Below, piece by piece: positions 7,353 to 15,940 of a DNA stretch of 64,000 bases. The stretch is from Brevundimonas sp. SL130. Its GTDB lineage: Bacteria; Pseudomonadota; Alphaproteobacteria; Caulobacterales; Caulobacteraceae. Numbering within the stretch: position 1 is the stretch's first letter; every line of letters starts with the position of its first letter. The notes below the pieces were generated by a model that made no database searches, was not told the DNA's origin, and saw only the letters and a list, made by a program, of their open reading frames with translations. Where the stretch lies: assembly GCF_026625805.1 (NCBI RefSeq), contig NZ_CP113064.1, positions 806,001 to 870,000 of the forward strand, given 5' to 3'. Both the position numbers and the translations under genes were made by a program.

Positions 7353-8327
7353 ATGGGAATGGGGACACGAGCCCTGGGAAGAGCGAAGGCAGGGGCGAAG
7401 GCGGGGGCTACGGCCGTCGGGATCGCGCTGTTCTCGGCCGCGCCGACCTGGGCGCAGGATCTGTTGGGTCAGCCCACGCCGGGCGGCATCGACTTGCAGC
7501 CGGGCGCCGCGCCGCTGAAGCATGACGCCATCTGGTTCCACAATATCGTGCTGATGCCGGTGATTACCGGGATTACGTTGCTGGTTCTGGCCCTGCTGGC
7601 CTGGATCGTGTTCCGCTACAACAAGAAGTCCAATCCGACGCCCGCGCGTTGGAGCCACAACACGACGGTCGAGGTGATCTGGACCGTGCTGCCGGTGGTG
7701 ATCCTGGTCTTCATCTCCCTGTTCTCGTTCCGGCTGCTGTTCGCCTATCACGACATGCCCGAGCCGGATCTGACGGTGAAGGTCACGGGCAACCAGTGGA
7801 ACTGGGCCTATGAATATCCCGACCAGGGCGTGGCCGAATATATCTCCAACATGGTGCCCGAGGACGAGCTGGGCGAGCGCGGCCTGTCCCACGCCGTCTA
7901 TCGTCTGGCGGCGGACGAGCCGATGGTGGTGCCGGTCGGCAAGACGGTGCAGCTGCTGATCACCGCATCCGACGTCATCCACGCCGTGGCCCTGCCGGCC
8001 TTCGGGCTGAAGACCGACGCCGTGCCCGGCCGGGTCAATAAGACCTGGTTCAAGGCCGAACGCACCGGCGTCTTCTACGGCCAGTGCTCGGAACTGTGCG
8101 GCGTCGACCACGCCTTCATGCCGATCCAGATCAATGTCGTGACCCAGGCCGAGTTCGAACGCTGGATCGCTTCCAAGGGCGGGTCGATGACGCCGAAGAC
8201 GGCCGAGGCCGCGCCCGGCGCAACCACCGCCCAGGTCGAGGTCGCCGCCCCCACCGCCCAGACGGCGACGACGCCGACCGCTCAACCCGCTCCCGCCGCG
8301 GCCCCCGCCGCGCCGGCCGCCCAGTAA
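7353..8327 (+). CDS. ctaC: Cytochrome c oxidase subunit II
   Basis: The CuA-bearing subunit of aa3-type oxidase receives electrons from cytochrome c in the periplasm. Of 324 residues, 1-35 look like a signal peptide ending APTWA-QD. Two membrane helices are at about 65-88 and 107-131. The CuA ligands are visible: His210, Cys245, Cys249, His253 and Met256 (GQCSELCGVDHAFM). The tail after residue ~280 is an Ala/Pro/Thr-rich extension without known function. AGGGA lies at the usual distance before the ATG. First gene of ctaC-ctaD-ctaB-coxF-ctaG. Confidence 0.96.
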   Translation: MGMGTRALGRAKAGAKAGATAVGIALFSAAPTWAQDLLGQPTPGGIDLQPGAAPLKHDAIWFHNIVLMPVITGITLLVLALLAWIVFRYNKKSNPTPARWSHNTTVEVIWTVLPVVILVFISLFSFRLLFAYHDMPEPDLTVKVTGNQWNWAYEYPDQGVAEYISNMVPEDELGERGLSHAVYRLAADEPMVVPVGKTVQLLITASDVIHAVALPAFGLKTDAVPGRVNKTWFKAERTGVFYGQCSELCGVDHAFMPIQINVVTQAEFERWIASKGGSMTPKTAEAAPGATTAQVEVAAPTAQTATTPTAQPAPAAAPAAPAAQ

Positions 8328-10022
<1,695 letters not shown>

Positions 10023-10081
10023 CGCCCGTCCGTCGGCCTCGGGCCTGTCCCGAGGGCGACGGCGGACCTCAATATACGACG

Positions 10082-10112
10082 AGGGCCTCGGGCGTCATGT
10101 TCGAGGCCCTTT
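10082..10112 (+). terminator. Hairpin plus T-run between ctaD and ctaB
   Basis: AGGGCCTCG pairs with CGAGGCCCT across a loop and is followed by TTTCGTTT. It could attenuate transcription between the structural subunits and the assembly genes. A second hairpin, CCTCGGG/CCCGAGG, lies at 10037-10055. Confidence 0.55.
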
Positions 10113-10167
10113 TCGTTTCGCTGAGACCTCGAGTCTCGGGACAAGCCCGCGGCTGAGGGTGTAGAAG

Positions 10168-11145
10168 ATGACCATAGTGACCCCGACAGACCTTGATCGC
10201 CCCGTCCTCTCGACCGCCCAGCCGGAAGACTTTTTCCAGCTGCTGAAGCCGCGCGTCATGTCGGTGGTGGTCTTCACCGCCGCGACGGGGCTGGTCATGG
10301 CGCCGGGATCGATGAACCCGCTGGTCGCCGCCATCGCCATCCTGTGCATCGCGGTGGGCGCAGGCGCCGCCGGGGCGCTGAACATGGCGCTGGAGGGCGA
10401 GACCGACGCCCTGATGCGGCGCACGCGCGGTCGGCCGGTGGCGGCGGGGCGGGTGCGAAAGAATGACGCCATGGCCTATGGCGTGATCCTGAGCCTGTTC
10501 TCGGTCATGCTGCTGGGCATGAACACCAACTGGTTCGCGGCCGGTCTGCTGGCCCTGACCATCGTCTATTACGCCGGCTTCTACACCCTGCTGCTGAAGC
10601 GTCGGACGCCGCAGAATATCGTCATCGGCGGGGCGGCGGGCGCCTTTCCGCCGGTGATCGGCTGGGCGGCGGCGACCGGCGACGCGCCCTGGCAGGCCTG
10701 GCTGCTGTTCCTGATCATCTTCCTGTGGACCCCGCCGCATTCCTGGGCCCTGGCCCTGTATTCGGCCGGCGACTACGCCAAGGCGGGGATCCCGATGATG
10801 CCGGTGGCGCGGGGGGCCAAGTCCACGCGGTTGCAGATCCTGATCTATTCGCTGATCTTTGTGGCCTCGGCCGTGGCGCCGGCCCTGGTGGGCATGGGCG
10901 GGCTGATCTATGCCGCCGTGTCGGTCGCCGGGGGGCTGGCTTTCCTCGGTTTGGCCTGGCGGCTGTTCCGGTCCCGTGCGGGCGACGAGCCGGACAAGGC
11001 CGACACGGTGGGACGCGAGGCCGCATTGTATGATGTGAAGGCCCAGGCCAAACCGGCGCGTGACCTGTTCGCGTTTTCGATCCTGTATCTGGTCGCCCTG
11101 TTCTCGGCCTTCCTGGTCGAGGCTGTGGCCGGCCTGGGAGCCTGA
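10168..11145 (+). CDS. ctaB: Protoheme IX farnesyltransferase
   Basis: This membrane prenyltransferase converts heme B to heme O, the precursor of the heme A used by the oxidase. The 325-residue protein has the UbiA-superfamily motif NMALEGETDALMRRTRGRP (Asn, Asp, Arg positions conserved) and the second loop LYSAGDYAKAGIPMMPVARG typical of CtaB/CyoE. About nine hydrophobic helices are present. It is followed 3 bp later by coxF. Confidence 0.95.
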   Translation: MTIVTPTDLDRPVLSTAQPEDFFQLLKPRVMSVVVFTAATGLVMAPGSMNPLVAAIAILCIAVGAGAAGALNMALEGETDALMRRTRGRPVAAGRVRKNDAMAYGVILSLFSVMLLGMNTNWFAAGLLALTIVYYAGFYTLLLKRRTPQNIVIGGAAGAFPPVIGWAAATGDAPWQAWLLFLIIFLWTPPHSWALALYSAGDYAKAGIPMMPVARGAKSTRLQILIYSLIFVASAVAPALVGMGGLIYAAVSVAGGLAFLGLAWRLFRSRAGDEPDKADTVGREAALYDVKAQAKPARDLFAFSILYLVALFSAFLVEAVAGLGA

Positions 11146-11148
11146 GCC

Positions 11149-11328
11149 ATGCGTCTGAGCCCTGAGGAACTGCGCGCCCGCAAACGGCGCAACGTCTGGA
11201 TCGCGGCGGCCCTGGTGGCCTTCATCGTCCTGGTCTTCACCACCACGGTCCTGCGCCTGCAACAGAACCAGGCGGCCGAGCGCGCCCTGTTGCAAGGTTC
11301 GACGCCAGCGGGGGCGGCGCCGCGATGA
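11149..11328 (+). CDS. coxF: CoxF-type small oxidase assembly protein
   Basis: A 59-residue protein with a short charged N-terminus (MRLSPEELRARKRRN), one membrane helix (VWIAAALVAFIVLVFTTTVL) and a short polar tail. In alphaproteobacteria a protein of this size and topology sits between ctaB and ctaG and is called CoxF. It overlaps the ctaG start by 4 bp. The assignment rests on position and topology. Confidence 0.8.
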   Translation: MRLSPEELRARKRRNVWIAAALVAFIVLVFTTTVLRLQQNQAAERALLQGSTPAGAAPR

Positions 11329-11876
11329 ACAATCCCGGCCGCAAGAACCTGATCGCCTTCGTCTGCGTCCTGGGCGTGATGGGGATGACCGGCGCGGCCT
11401 TTGCGGCGGTGCCGCTTTATCGGATGTTCTGCCAGGTCACCGGCTTTGACGGCACGGTGCGCCGGGCGGACAAGGCGCCGGACAGGGTGCTGGACCAGAC
11501 GGTGCTGGTGCGGTTCGACACCAATGTGCGGGGCGGCCTGCCCATGAGCTTCCGCGCCGAACAGACGACCCAGAGGGTGCGGGTCGGGGCGACGGGCCTG
11601 GCCTATTTCGACGTCACCAACACCTCGGACCAGCCGATCCAGGTGCGGGCCGGATACAATGTCGTGCCGGAATACACCGGCCCCTATTTCCAGAAGCTGC
11701 AGTGTTTCTGCTTCCAGGATCAGACCCTGGCGGCGGGCGAGACGCGTCAGTTCCCGGTCCAGTATTTCATCGCCCCCGAACTGGCCACCGATCGCGAGGC
11801 CAAGGGCGCGCGCGAGATCACCCTGAGCTACACCTTCTATCCGTCGGTCGATGCGCCGACGGGGCCGAAGGCCTGA
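11325..11876 (+). CDS. ctaG: Cytochrome c oxidase assembly protein CtaG/Cox11
   Basis: A membrane-anchored copper chaperone that delivers CuB to subunit I. The 183-residue protein has one N-terminal helix (about 8-28) and a periplasmic domain. The copper-binding cysteines are present: CFCF at Cys127 and Cys129, with Cys36 just after the helix. It is coupled to coxF upstream and overlaps the Nudix gene by one base. Confidence 0.95.
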   Translation: MNNPGRKNLIAFVCVLGVMGMTGAAFAAVPLYRMFCQVTGFDGTVRRADKAPDRVLDQTVLVRFDTNVRGGLPMSFRAEQTTQRVRVGATGLAYFDVTNTSDQPIQVRAGYNVVPEYTGPYFQKLQCFCFQDQTLAAGETRQFPVQYFIAPELATDREAKGAREITLSYTFYPSVDAPTGPKA

Positions 11877-12295
11877 TGGGGCGACCCGGCGTCGATTTTC
11901 CCGGCGTCGGCTGCGGACTGGTGATCCAGCGGGCCGATGGGCGGGTGCTGCTGTGCAAGCGGCTGAAACCGCCCGAGGCGGGGCATTGGAACATTGTCGG
12001 CGGCAAGGTCGATCACATGGAAATCTCCGCCGAGGCCGCGCGTCGCGAGGCGGAGGAGGAGAGCGGGCTGACGATCGGCGCGGTCGAATTCCTGTGCCTG
12101 TCGGAGGAGATCATTGCGGCGGACCGCCAGCACTGGGTGTCGCTGATCTATCTGGCGCGCGACTTCACCGGCGAGCCGTGGCTGACCGAGCCGGACAAGC
12201 TGTCCGAGATCGGCTGGTTCGCGCTGGACGACCTGCCCCAGCCGCTGTCGGTGTTCGCGAAGACGGCGTTCGCGGCGTTGAAGGCGCGGGGTTAG
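11876..12295 (+). CDS. Nudix hydrolase
   Basis: A 139-residue protein with an intact Nudix box GX5EX7REXXEEXG (Gly43, Glu49, Arg57-Glu58, Glu61-Glu62, Gly64), which coordinates the metal for hydrolysis of nucleoside diphosphate derivatives. The WNIVGGKV context resembles MutT/NUDT15-like members; the substrate is unknown. Its ATG overlaps the ctaG stop. Related genomes usually have ctaE and SURF1 at this point, so its place at the end of the oxidase operon is unusual. Confidence 0.88.
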   Translation: MGRPGVDFPGVGCGLVIQRADGRVLLCKRLKPPEAGHWNIVGGKVDHMEISAEAARREAEEESGLTIGAVEFLCLSEEIIAADRQHWVSLIYLARDFTGEPWLTEPDKLSEIGWFALDDLPQPLSVFAKTAFAALKARG

Positions 12296-12381
12296 CGCGG
12301 GTTGGGAGGGGGGGAAGGGAACATCCGGCGTCGTGATCTGTTATGCTGGCGCTTGAACCCTCTCACCCCGGAGCGCCCCCC

Positions 12382-12936
12382 ATGTCCGTCCGCGTCGCCC
12401 TGATCGTCGGCAGCCTGAGAGAAGGCTCCTATTCCCGCGCCATCGGCCTGGAGATGAAGGCTCTGGCCGCGCCAGGGCTGGAGGTGGAGTTGGTCGAGAT
12501 CGGCGATCTGCCGCTGTATAATCCCGACCTGGACACGGACGCGCCGCCCGCCGCCTGGGCTCGGTTCCGGGCGGAGATGGCGGGGGTTCAGGCCGTGCTG
12601 TTCGTGACGCCGGAATACAATCGCTCGATCCCCGGGGCGCTGAAGAACGCCCTGGACGTCGGTTCGCGCCCCTATGGCCACAGCATCTGGTCGGGCAAGC
12701 CGGCCGCCATCGTCAGCGTCTCGCCCGGCGCCCTGGCCGCCTTCGGCGCCAACCACCACCTGCGCCAGCCCCTGGTCTTCCTGAACATGCCGACCATGAC
12801 CCAGCCCGAAGCCTATCTGGGCGGCGTCGCCGACCTGCTGGACGAGCACGGCAAGCTGAAGAACGAGGGGACGCGGGACTTCCTGAAGGGGTTCACGGAT
12901 GCGTTCGCGGGGTGGATCGAGAAGACGAGGGGGTGA
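12382..12936 (+). CDS. NAD(P)H-dependent FMN reductase
   Basis: A flavodoxin-like quinone/azo/chromate-reductase-type protein of 184 residues. The FMN phosphate loop is VGSLREGSYSRAIG at about residues 9-22, and the family motif TPEYNRSIPGALKNALDW-like appears as TPEYNRSIPGALKNALD. The start at 12382 is the Met just before the first beta strand; an earlier in-frame start at 12343 adds 13 residues. The last ~45 codons and the downstream spacer are duplicated at 13509-13709. Confidence 0.9.
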   Translation: MSVRVALIVGSLREGSYSRAIGLEMKALAAPGLEVELVEIGDLPLYNPDLDTDAPPAAWARFRAEMAGVQAVLFVTPEYNRSIPGALKNALDVGSRPYGHSIWSGKPAAIVSVSPGALAAFGANHHLRQPLVFLNMPTMTQPEAYLGGVADLLDEHGKLKNEGTRDFLKGFTDAFAGWIEKTRG

Positions 12937-13001
12937 GGCGGTTGACTTAGTCTGATTGACGGAGCGGAAGCCGTTTCTCTTTTCGACCCGTTGCGAACCC
13001 T
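12801..13001 (+). repeat. Direct repeat, copy 1 (3' end of the FMN reductase)
   Basis: About 200 bp covering the last ~45 codons of the reductase, its stop and ~65 bp of spacer. It is nearly identical to 13509-13709 (by eye only scattered substitutions and one base indel). Both copies end in GAGCGGAAGCCGTTTCTC followed by a CGACCC(G/A)TTGCG box. Confidence 0.92.
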
Positions 13002-13082
13002 CATGCTGTTCGGTTTGGCGCGCTTTAATGATCGTTCAAGTTCATGCTCGCCATACCGGTCGGGCATAGGAAGGCGGTTTGC

Positions 13083-13568
13083 ATGTTTGAAAAGATTGCG
13101 AGCAAGCTCGGCTACCTCACGAAGCCGAGGGCCTACGAGCAAGCGGTCTTAAACGCATGCGGAGATTCGCTAGGGCCAGAGGATCGGGCGGCTTTCACTG
13201 AACATCTCCGACTGTCTCGGGGACTTCAAAGATCAAACAATGATCGGGTCGCGATCATCGCTGTGAGGCGGTCGAAGGCTCGACTGAAGTTCAATGTGTC
13301 TAAAGATACCTGCATCTACGCATGCCGCTTAAAGAACGACGCGTCCGGGTTCTCTTGCCGTGCGCAAATATATGTCTCCGCCCTCGGCTATCTAGCTACA
13401 CTCGAATTTCACAAGCCGCCTGAGAATCTTGGGACGGGACCATTCTCCTTCCATCCCGTGAAGTCGCGGCAGTCCGTCACGGTAGAGATCGACGCTGAAG
13501 AGCACGGCCCAGCCCGAAGCCTTATCTGGGCGGGGTCGCCGACCTGCTGGACGAGCACGGCAAGCTGA
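13083..13568 (+). CDS. Hypothetical protein, C-terminus altered by the duplication
   Basis: A 161-residue reading frame with AGGAAGG 8 bp before its ATG. Codon use is visibly less GC-biased than its neighbours. Residues 1-140 are probably native (MFEKIASKLGYLTKPRAYEQ ... VSKDTCIYACRLKND); no family is recognised. From about residue 143 the frame runs into the second copy of the FMN reductase 3' end, read out of frame (PARSLIWAGSP), so the original C-terminus is likely lost. The gene lies between the two direct repeats. Confidence 0.55.
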   Translation: MFEKIASKLGYLTKPRAYEQAVLNACGDSLGPEDRAAFTEHLRLSRGLQRSNNDRVAIIAVRRSKARLKFNVSKDTCIYACRLKNDASGFSCRAQIYVSALGYLATLEFHKPPENLGTGPFSFHPVKSRQSVTVEIDAEEHGPARSLIWAGSPTCWTSTAS

Positions 13569-13645
13569 AGAACGACGGGACGCGGGACTTTCTGAAGGGG
13601 TTCACGGATGCGTTCGCGGGGTGGATCGAGAAGACGAAGGCGTGA
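13509..13645 (+). pseudogene. Fragment of FMN reductase (duplicated 3' end)
   Basis: Matches codons ~140-184 of the intact gene at 12382. A single inserted T near 13523 (GCCTTATC against GCCTATC) breaks the frame, and the 5' three quarters of the gene are absent. It is a duplication remnant. Confidence 0.85.
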
Positions 13646-13709
13646 GGCGGTTGACTTAGTCTGATTGACGGAGCGGAAGCCGTTTCTCCTATCGACCCAT
13701 TGCGGACCT
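13509..13709 (+). repeat. Direct repeat, copy 2
   Basis: The partner of 12801-13001, in the same orientation, about 708 bp downstream. Confidence 0.92.
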
Positions 13710-13713
13710 CTAC

Positions 13714-14082
13714 CTATTCTCCCAACGCGAGCGAAAGCCTCTCCCTCACGTCCGACGGGAGAACTTCCCGAGACGCGCTGAGCAAAATCAGGTCTGCCTC
13801 TGACCAGACCTTTTTCCGAGTAATGGAGCCTGTGATTGACACATTTTCCAACACCAGCTTCGTAAGGCTTAGTCCACGTCCCTCGAGTGCCGACGAGAGG
13901 TAACAAAGTTCAACCTCGTTCATACCGCGTACGGCCTCTTGGAGGTCCGCAAGCACGTATTTCGTATCGCGGTCACTCAGAGCGGCCAGTTCATCGGGGG
14001 TGAACATGGGCTGATCCGCGTGGAACTCGACCATGGTCGCGGAGAGGGCATCAAGCGCAAGCTTTCGTTCGTGCGGTTCCAT
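13714..14082 (-). CDS. Hypothetical protein
   Basis: A 122-residue acidic, helical-looking protein beginning MEPHERKLALDALSATMVEF, with AAGGTG shortly before the ATG. No signal peptide, membrane segment or known motif is seen. It lies just beyond the second direct repeat and, like the gene at 13083, has lower GC and more mixed codon use than the region, which suggests acquired DNA. Confidence 0.55.
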   Translation of the reverse strand: MEPHERKLALDALSATMVEFHADQPMFTPDELAALSDRDTKYVLADLQEAVRGMNEVELCYLSSALEGRGLSLTKLVLENVSITGSITRKKVWSEADLILLSASREVLPSDVRERLSLALGE

Positions 14083-14569
14083 AAGGCACCTTCGGCTATG
14101 GAAGGTTTGGTTTCCACCCGTAGTTGACGTCTACCGGGACCACTTTGTGAGGTGGGCGCCGATGTCTGCTTTCGGCGGCAAAGCCCATGATCGAAATCGA
14201 CCCGTTGCGGACCTTGGCGCTCTCTTTCCCCTTTCGTCATCCTCCGGCAAGCCGCCTCTTGGCGGCGCGGACCGGGGGACCCAGCGGCGCCGAAGGCGAT
14301 GCGTCCGCCGCAGGATGCTGAAAGGGATAGTCCGCGACAGGTTCGCGCTCCCGCGCGCCGCTGGGTCCCCCGGTCTCGCTACGCTCGCCGGAGGATGACG
14401 AAAGTGGAGAAAACGCCGCTCTGCGAGCTGATCAGTCCGGCGACTTTTTCAACGATATCCACCCCTAGCCGAAGTTCGAAACGTCTTCTTTAGGCATCCA
14501 ACCGAACCCCAATTGAAAACGGCGGCTCCTTTCGGAGCCGCCGTCGCCAAATCAGCTGTGAAGCTGAAA
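14083..14569. repeat. Gene-free stretch holding a palindromic repeat element
   Basis: Between 14223 and 14405 there is an imperfect long inverted repeat whose ends read CGTCATCCTCCGGCAAG and CGCCGGAGGATGACGAAAG, with inner arms GGACCGGGGGACCCAGCGGC and GCCGCTGGGTCCCCCGGTCT. Its core GACAGGTTCGCGCTC is shared with the element at 34.6-34.8 kb. A short box at 14198-14213 (CGACCCGTTGCGGACC) matches the ends of both direct repeats at 12.98 and 13.69 kb. Confidence 0.8.
14520..14543 (-). terminator. Terminator of the cold-shock gene
   Basis: A strong stem GGCGGCTCC/GGAGCCGCC with loop TTTC, followed on the minus strand by GTTTTCAATT. It lies 27 bp after the stop of the cold-shock gene. Confidence 0.85.
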
Positions 14570-14782
14570 TCAGCCGATGGTTTGCAGCTGGCCAGCGGAT
14601 TCCTTGCCCGAACGCTTGTCGCGTTCCAGCTCGTAGGAAACCTTTTGGTTTTCATCCAGGCCGCGCAGGCCAGCGCCTTCAACGGCCGAGATGTGGACGA
14701 AGACGTCCTTGCCGCCGTCGTCGGGTTGGATGAAGCCGTAACCCTTGGTGGGGTTGAACCATTTAACAGTGCCGGTAGCCAT
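14570..14782 (-). CDS. Cold-shock protein (CspA family)
   Basis: A 70-residue single CSD-fold RNA chaperone. RNP1 (KGYGFI) and RNP2 (DVFVHIS) are intact, and the protein begins [16 protein letters not shown], as typical family members do. It binds single-stranded RNA or DNA and helps translation during cold or stationary phase. The ~240-bp region up to 15022 lacks another gene and could hold a long 5' leader, a frequent feature of csp genes. Confidence 0.96.
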   Translation of the reverse strand: MATGTVKWFNPTKGYGFIQPDDGGKDVFVHISAVEGAGLRGLDENQKVSYELERDKRSGKESAGQLQTIG

Positions 14783-15021
14783 TTTGAGACCTCCGTTAGC
14801 AGTTGACCGAGGGAACGTCCGTTCGGCCTGTCGGGTCTGAATGGGAGCGGCCTGGACTCGTGCGTTCGCAGAGAGAGTGGGCGTTACGCAGAGAGATCGA
14901 CGAGCTCTATGTATTCAGGTCTTTGAGACAAATGCAAGCGCGGCCGCAGAGAAGGATATTTCCGGGTATGGAACGGTCCAGCTTGGCGCGCGTTGTTGGA
15001 GGATACGGAAAGGCAATATCC

Positions 15022-15216
15022 ATGAACCGCATCCACGTTGTGGAGCGCGCCTACCAGCTCGCTCGCTCGCCCGATTGTCTGAACACCGGCGATGTCGTCA
15101 AGGCCCTGTCCGCCGGGGGCTATTCCAGCGCGGAGCTGTCGCACTTTCAGGGCAGCGCGATCCGCGCGGACCTGAACCGCATCTGCAAGATGCCGGTCGA
15201 GACCGAGGCCGCCTGA
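15022..15216 (+). CDS. Small conserved-looking hypothetical protein
   Basis: A 64-residue protein starting MNRIHVVERAYQLARSPDCL, mostly helical, ending KMPVETEAA. The start at 15022 is preferred over longer frames because GGAAAGG lies 8-14 bp before it and the upstream frame is compositionally unlike protein. It is divergent from the cold-shock gene and upstream of the GNAT gene. No function is recognised. Confidence 0.6.
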   Translation: MNRIHVVERAYQLARSPDCLNTGDVVKALSAGGYSSAELSHFQGSAIRADLNRICKMPVETEAA

Positions 15217-15324
15217 CCAGGCAGGCCGGCTTTGGCCGGCGTCGCCGGAAACAATACGCCGTCGCCGATCAGATTCCCGTGCGTCTGTCGCCAAGCGGCC
15301 GATGGCGCGCTAGATTGCGGGTCG

Positions 15325-15927
15325 ATGGCCCTCCTGGACTGGATGAGCGATGTAGCCGGACCGGTGGTCCGGGGCGACGGCGTGCTGTTGAGGCCGCCGC
15401 GGGCGTCCGACTATTCGGCCTGGTCCGCCCTGCGCGACGGGTCGCGCGACTATCTTCAGCCGTGGGAGCCGGCCTGGCCCGACGACGACCTCAGCAAGGC
15501 GGCGTTCCGGCGTCGGCTGTCGATCTATGGGCGGGAGATGGAGCTGGGCAACGCCTGGCCCTTCTTCGTCTTCGTCGACGGCGGCAAGACGCTGGTCGGC
15601 GCCGTCACCCTGTCGAACGTGCGGCGCGGCGTGGCCGAGACGGGCACCCTGGGTTACTGGATCGGCCAGCCCTACGCCGGGCGCGGCCATGCGACGGCGG
15701 CGATGCGTGCGGTGGTCGCCTACGCCTTCGAGCGGTTGAAGCTGCACCGGCTGGAGGCGGCCTGTCTGCCGACCAACCAGGCCTCGCGGCGGGTGCTGGA
15801 GAAATCCGGCTTTCGAAACGAGGGTTTGGCCCGAGCTTATTTGAAAATTAACGGCGAGTGGGCAGATCATCTGCTGTTCGGCCTCGTCGAGGACGAGATT
15901 GATCGCGGCGGTCGGACGCCGTCATGA
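15325..15927 (+). CDS. GNAT acetyltransferase, RimJ/RimL type
   Basis: A 200-residue acetyl-CoA-dependent N-acetyltransferase. Family features: GVLLRPPRASDYSAWSALR at the N-terminus, YWIGQPYAGRGHATAAMRA (the acetyl-CoA pyrophosphate loop Q/RxxGxG/A) and EAACLPTNQASRRVLEKSGF near the end. RimJ acetylates the N-terminus of ribosomal protein S5, but many homologues modify other proteins or amino compounds. It is followed closely by the pdeA-like gene. Confidence 0.88.
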   Translation: MALLDWMSDVAGPVVRGDGVLLRPPRASDYSAWSALRDGSRDYLQPWEPAWPDDDLSKAAFRRRLSIYGREMELGNAWPFFVFVDGGKTLVGAVTLSNVRRGVAETGTLGYWIGQPYAGRGHATAAMRAVVAYAFERLKLHRLEAACLPTNQASRRVLEKSGFRNEGLARAYLKINGEWADHLLFGLVEDEIDRGGRTPS

Positions 15928-15940
15928 GAGGGCGACAGCT

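Noticed and set aside
13083..13568. Treating the whole 161-residue frame as a native protein
   Set aside because: Its last ~18 codons fall in the duplicated reductase segment read in another frame.
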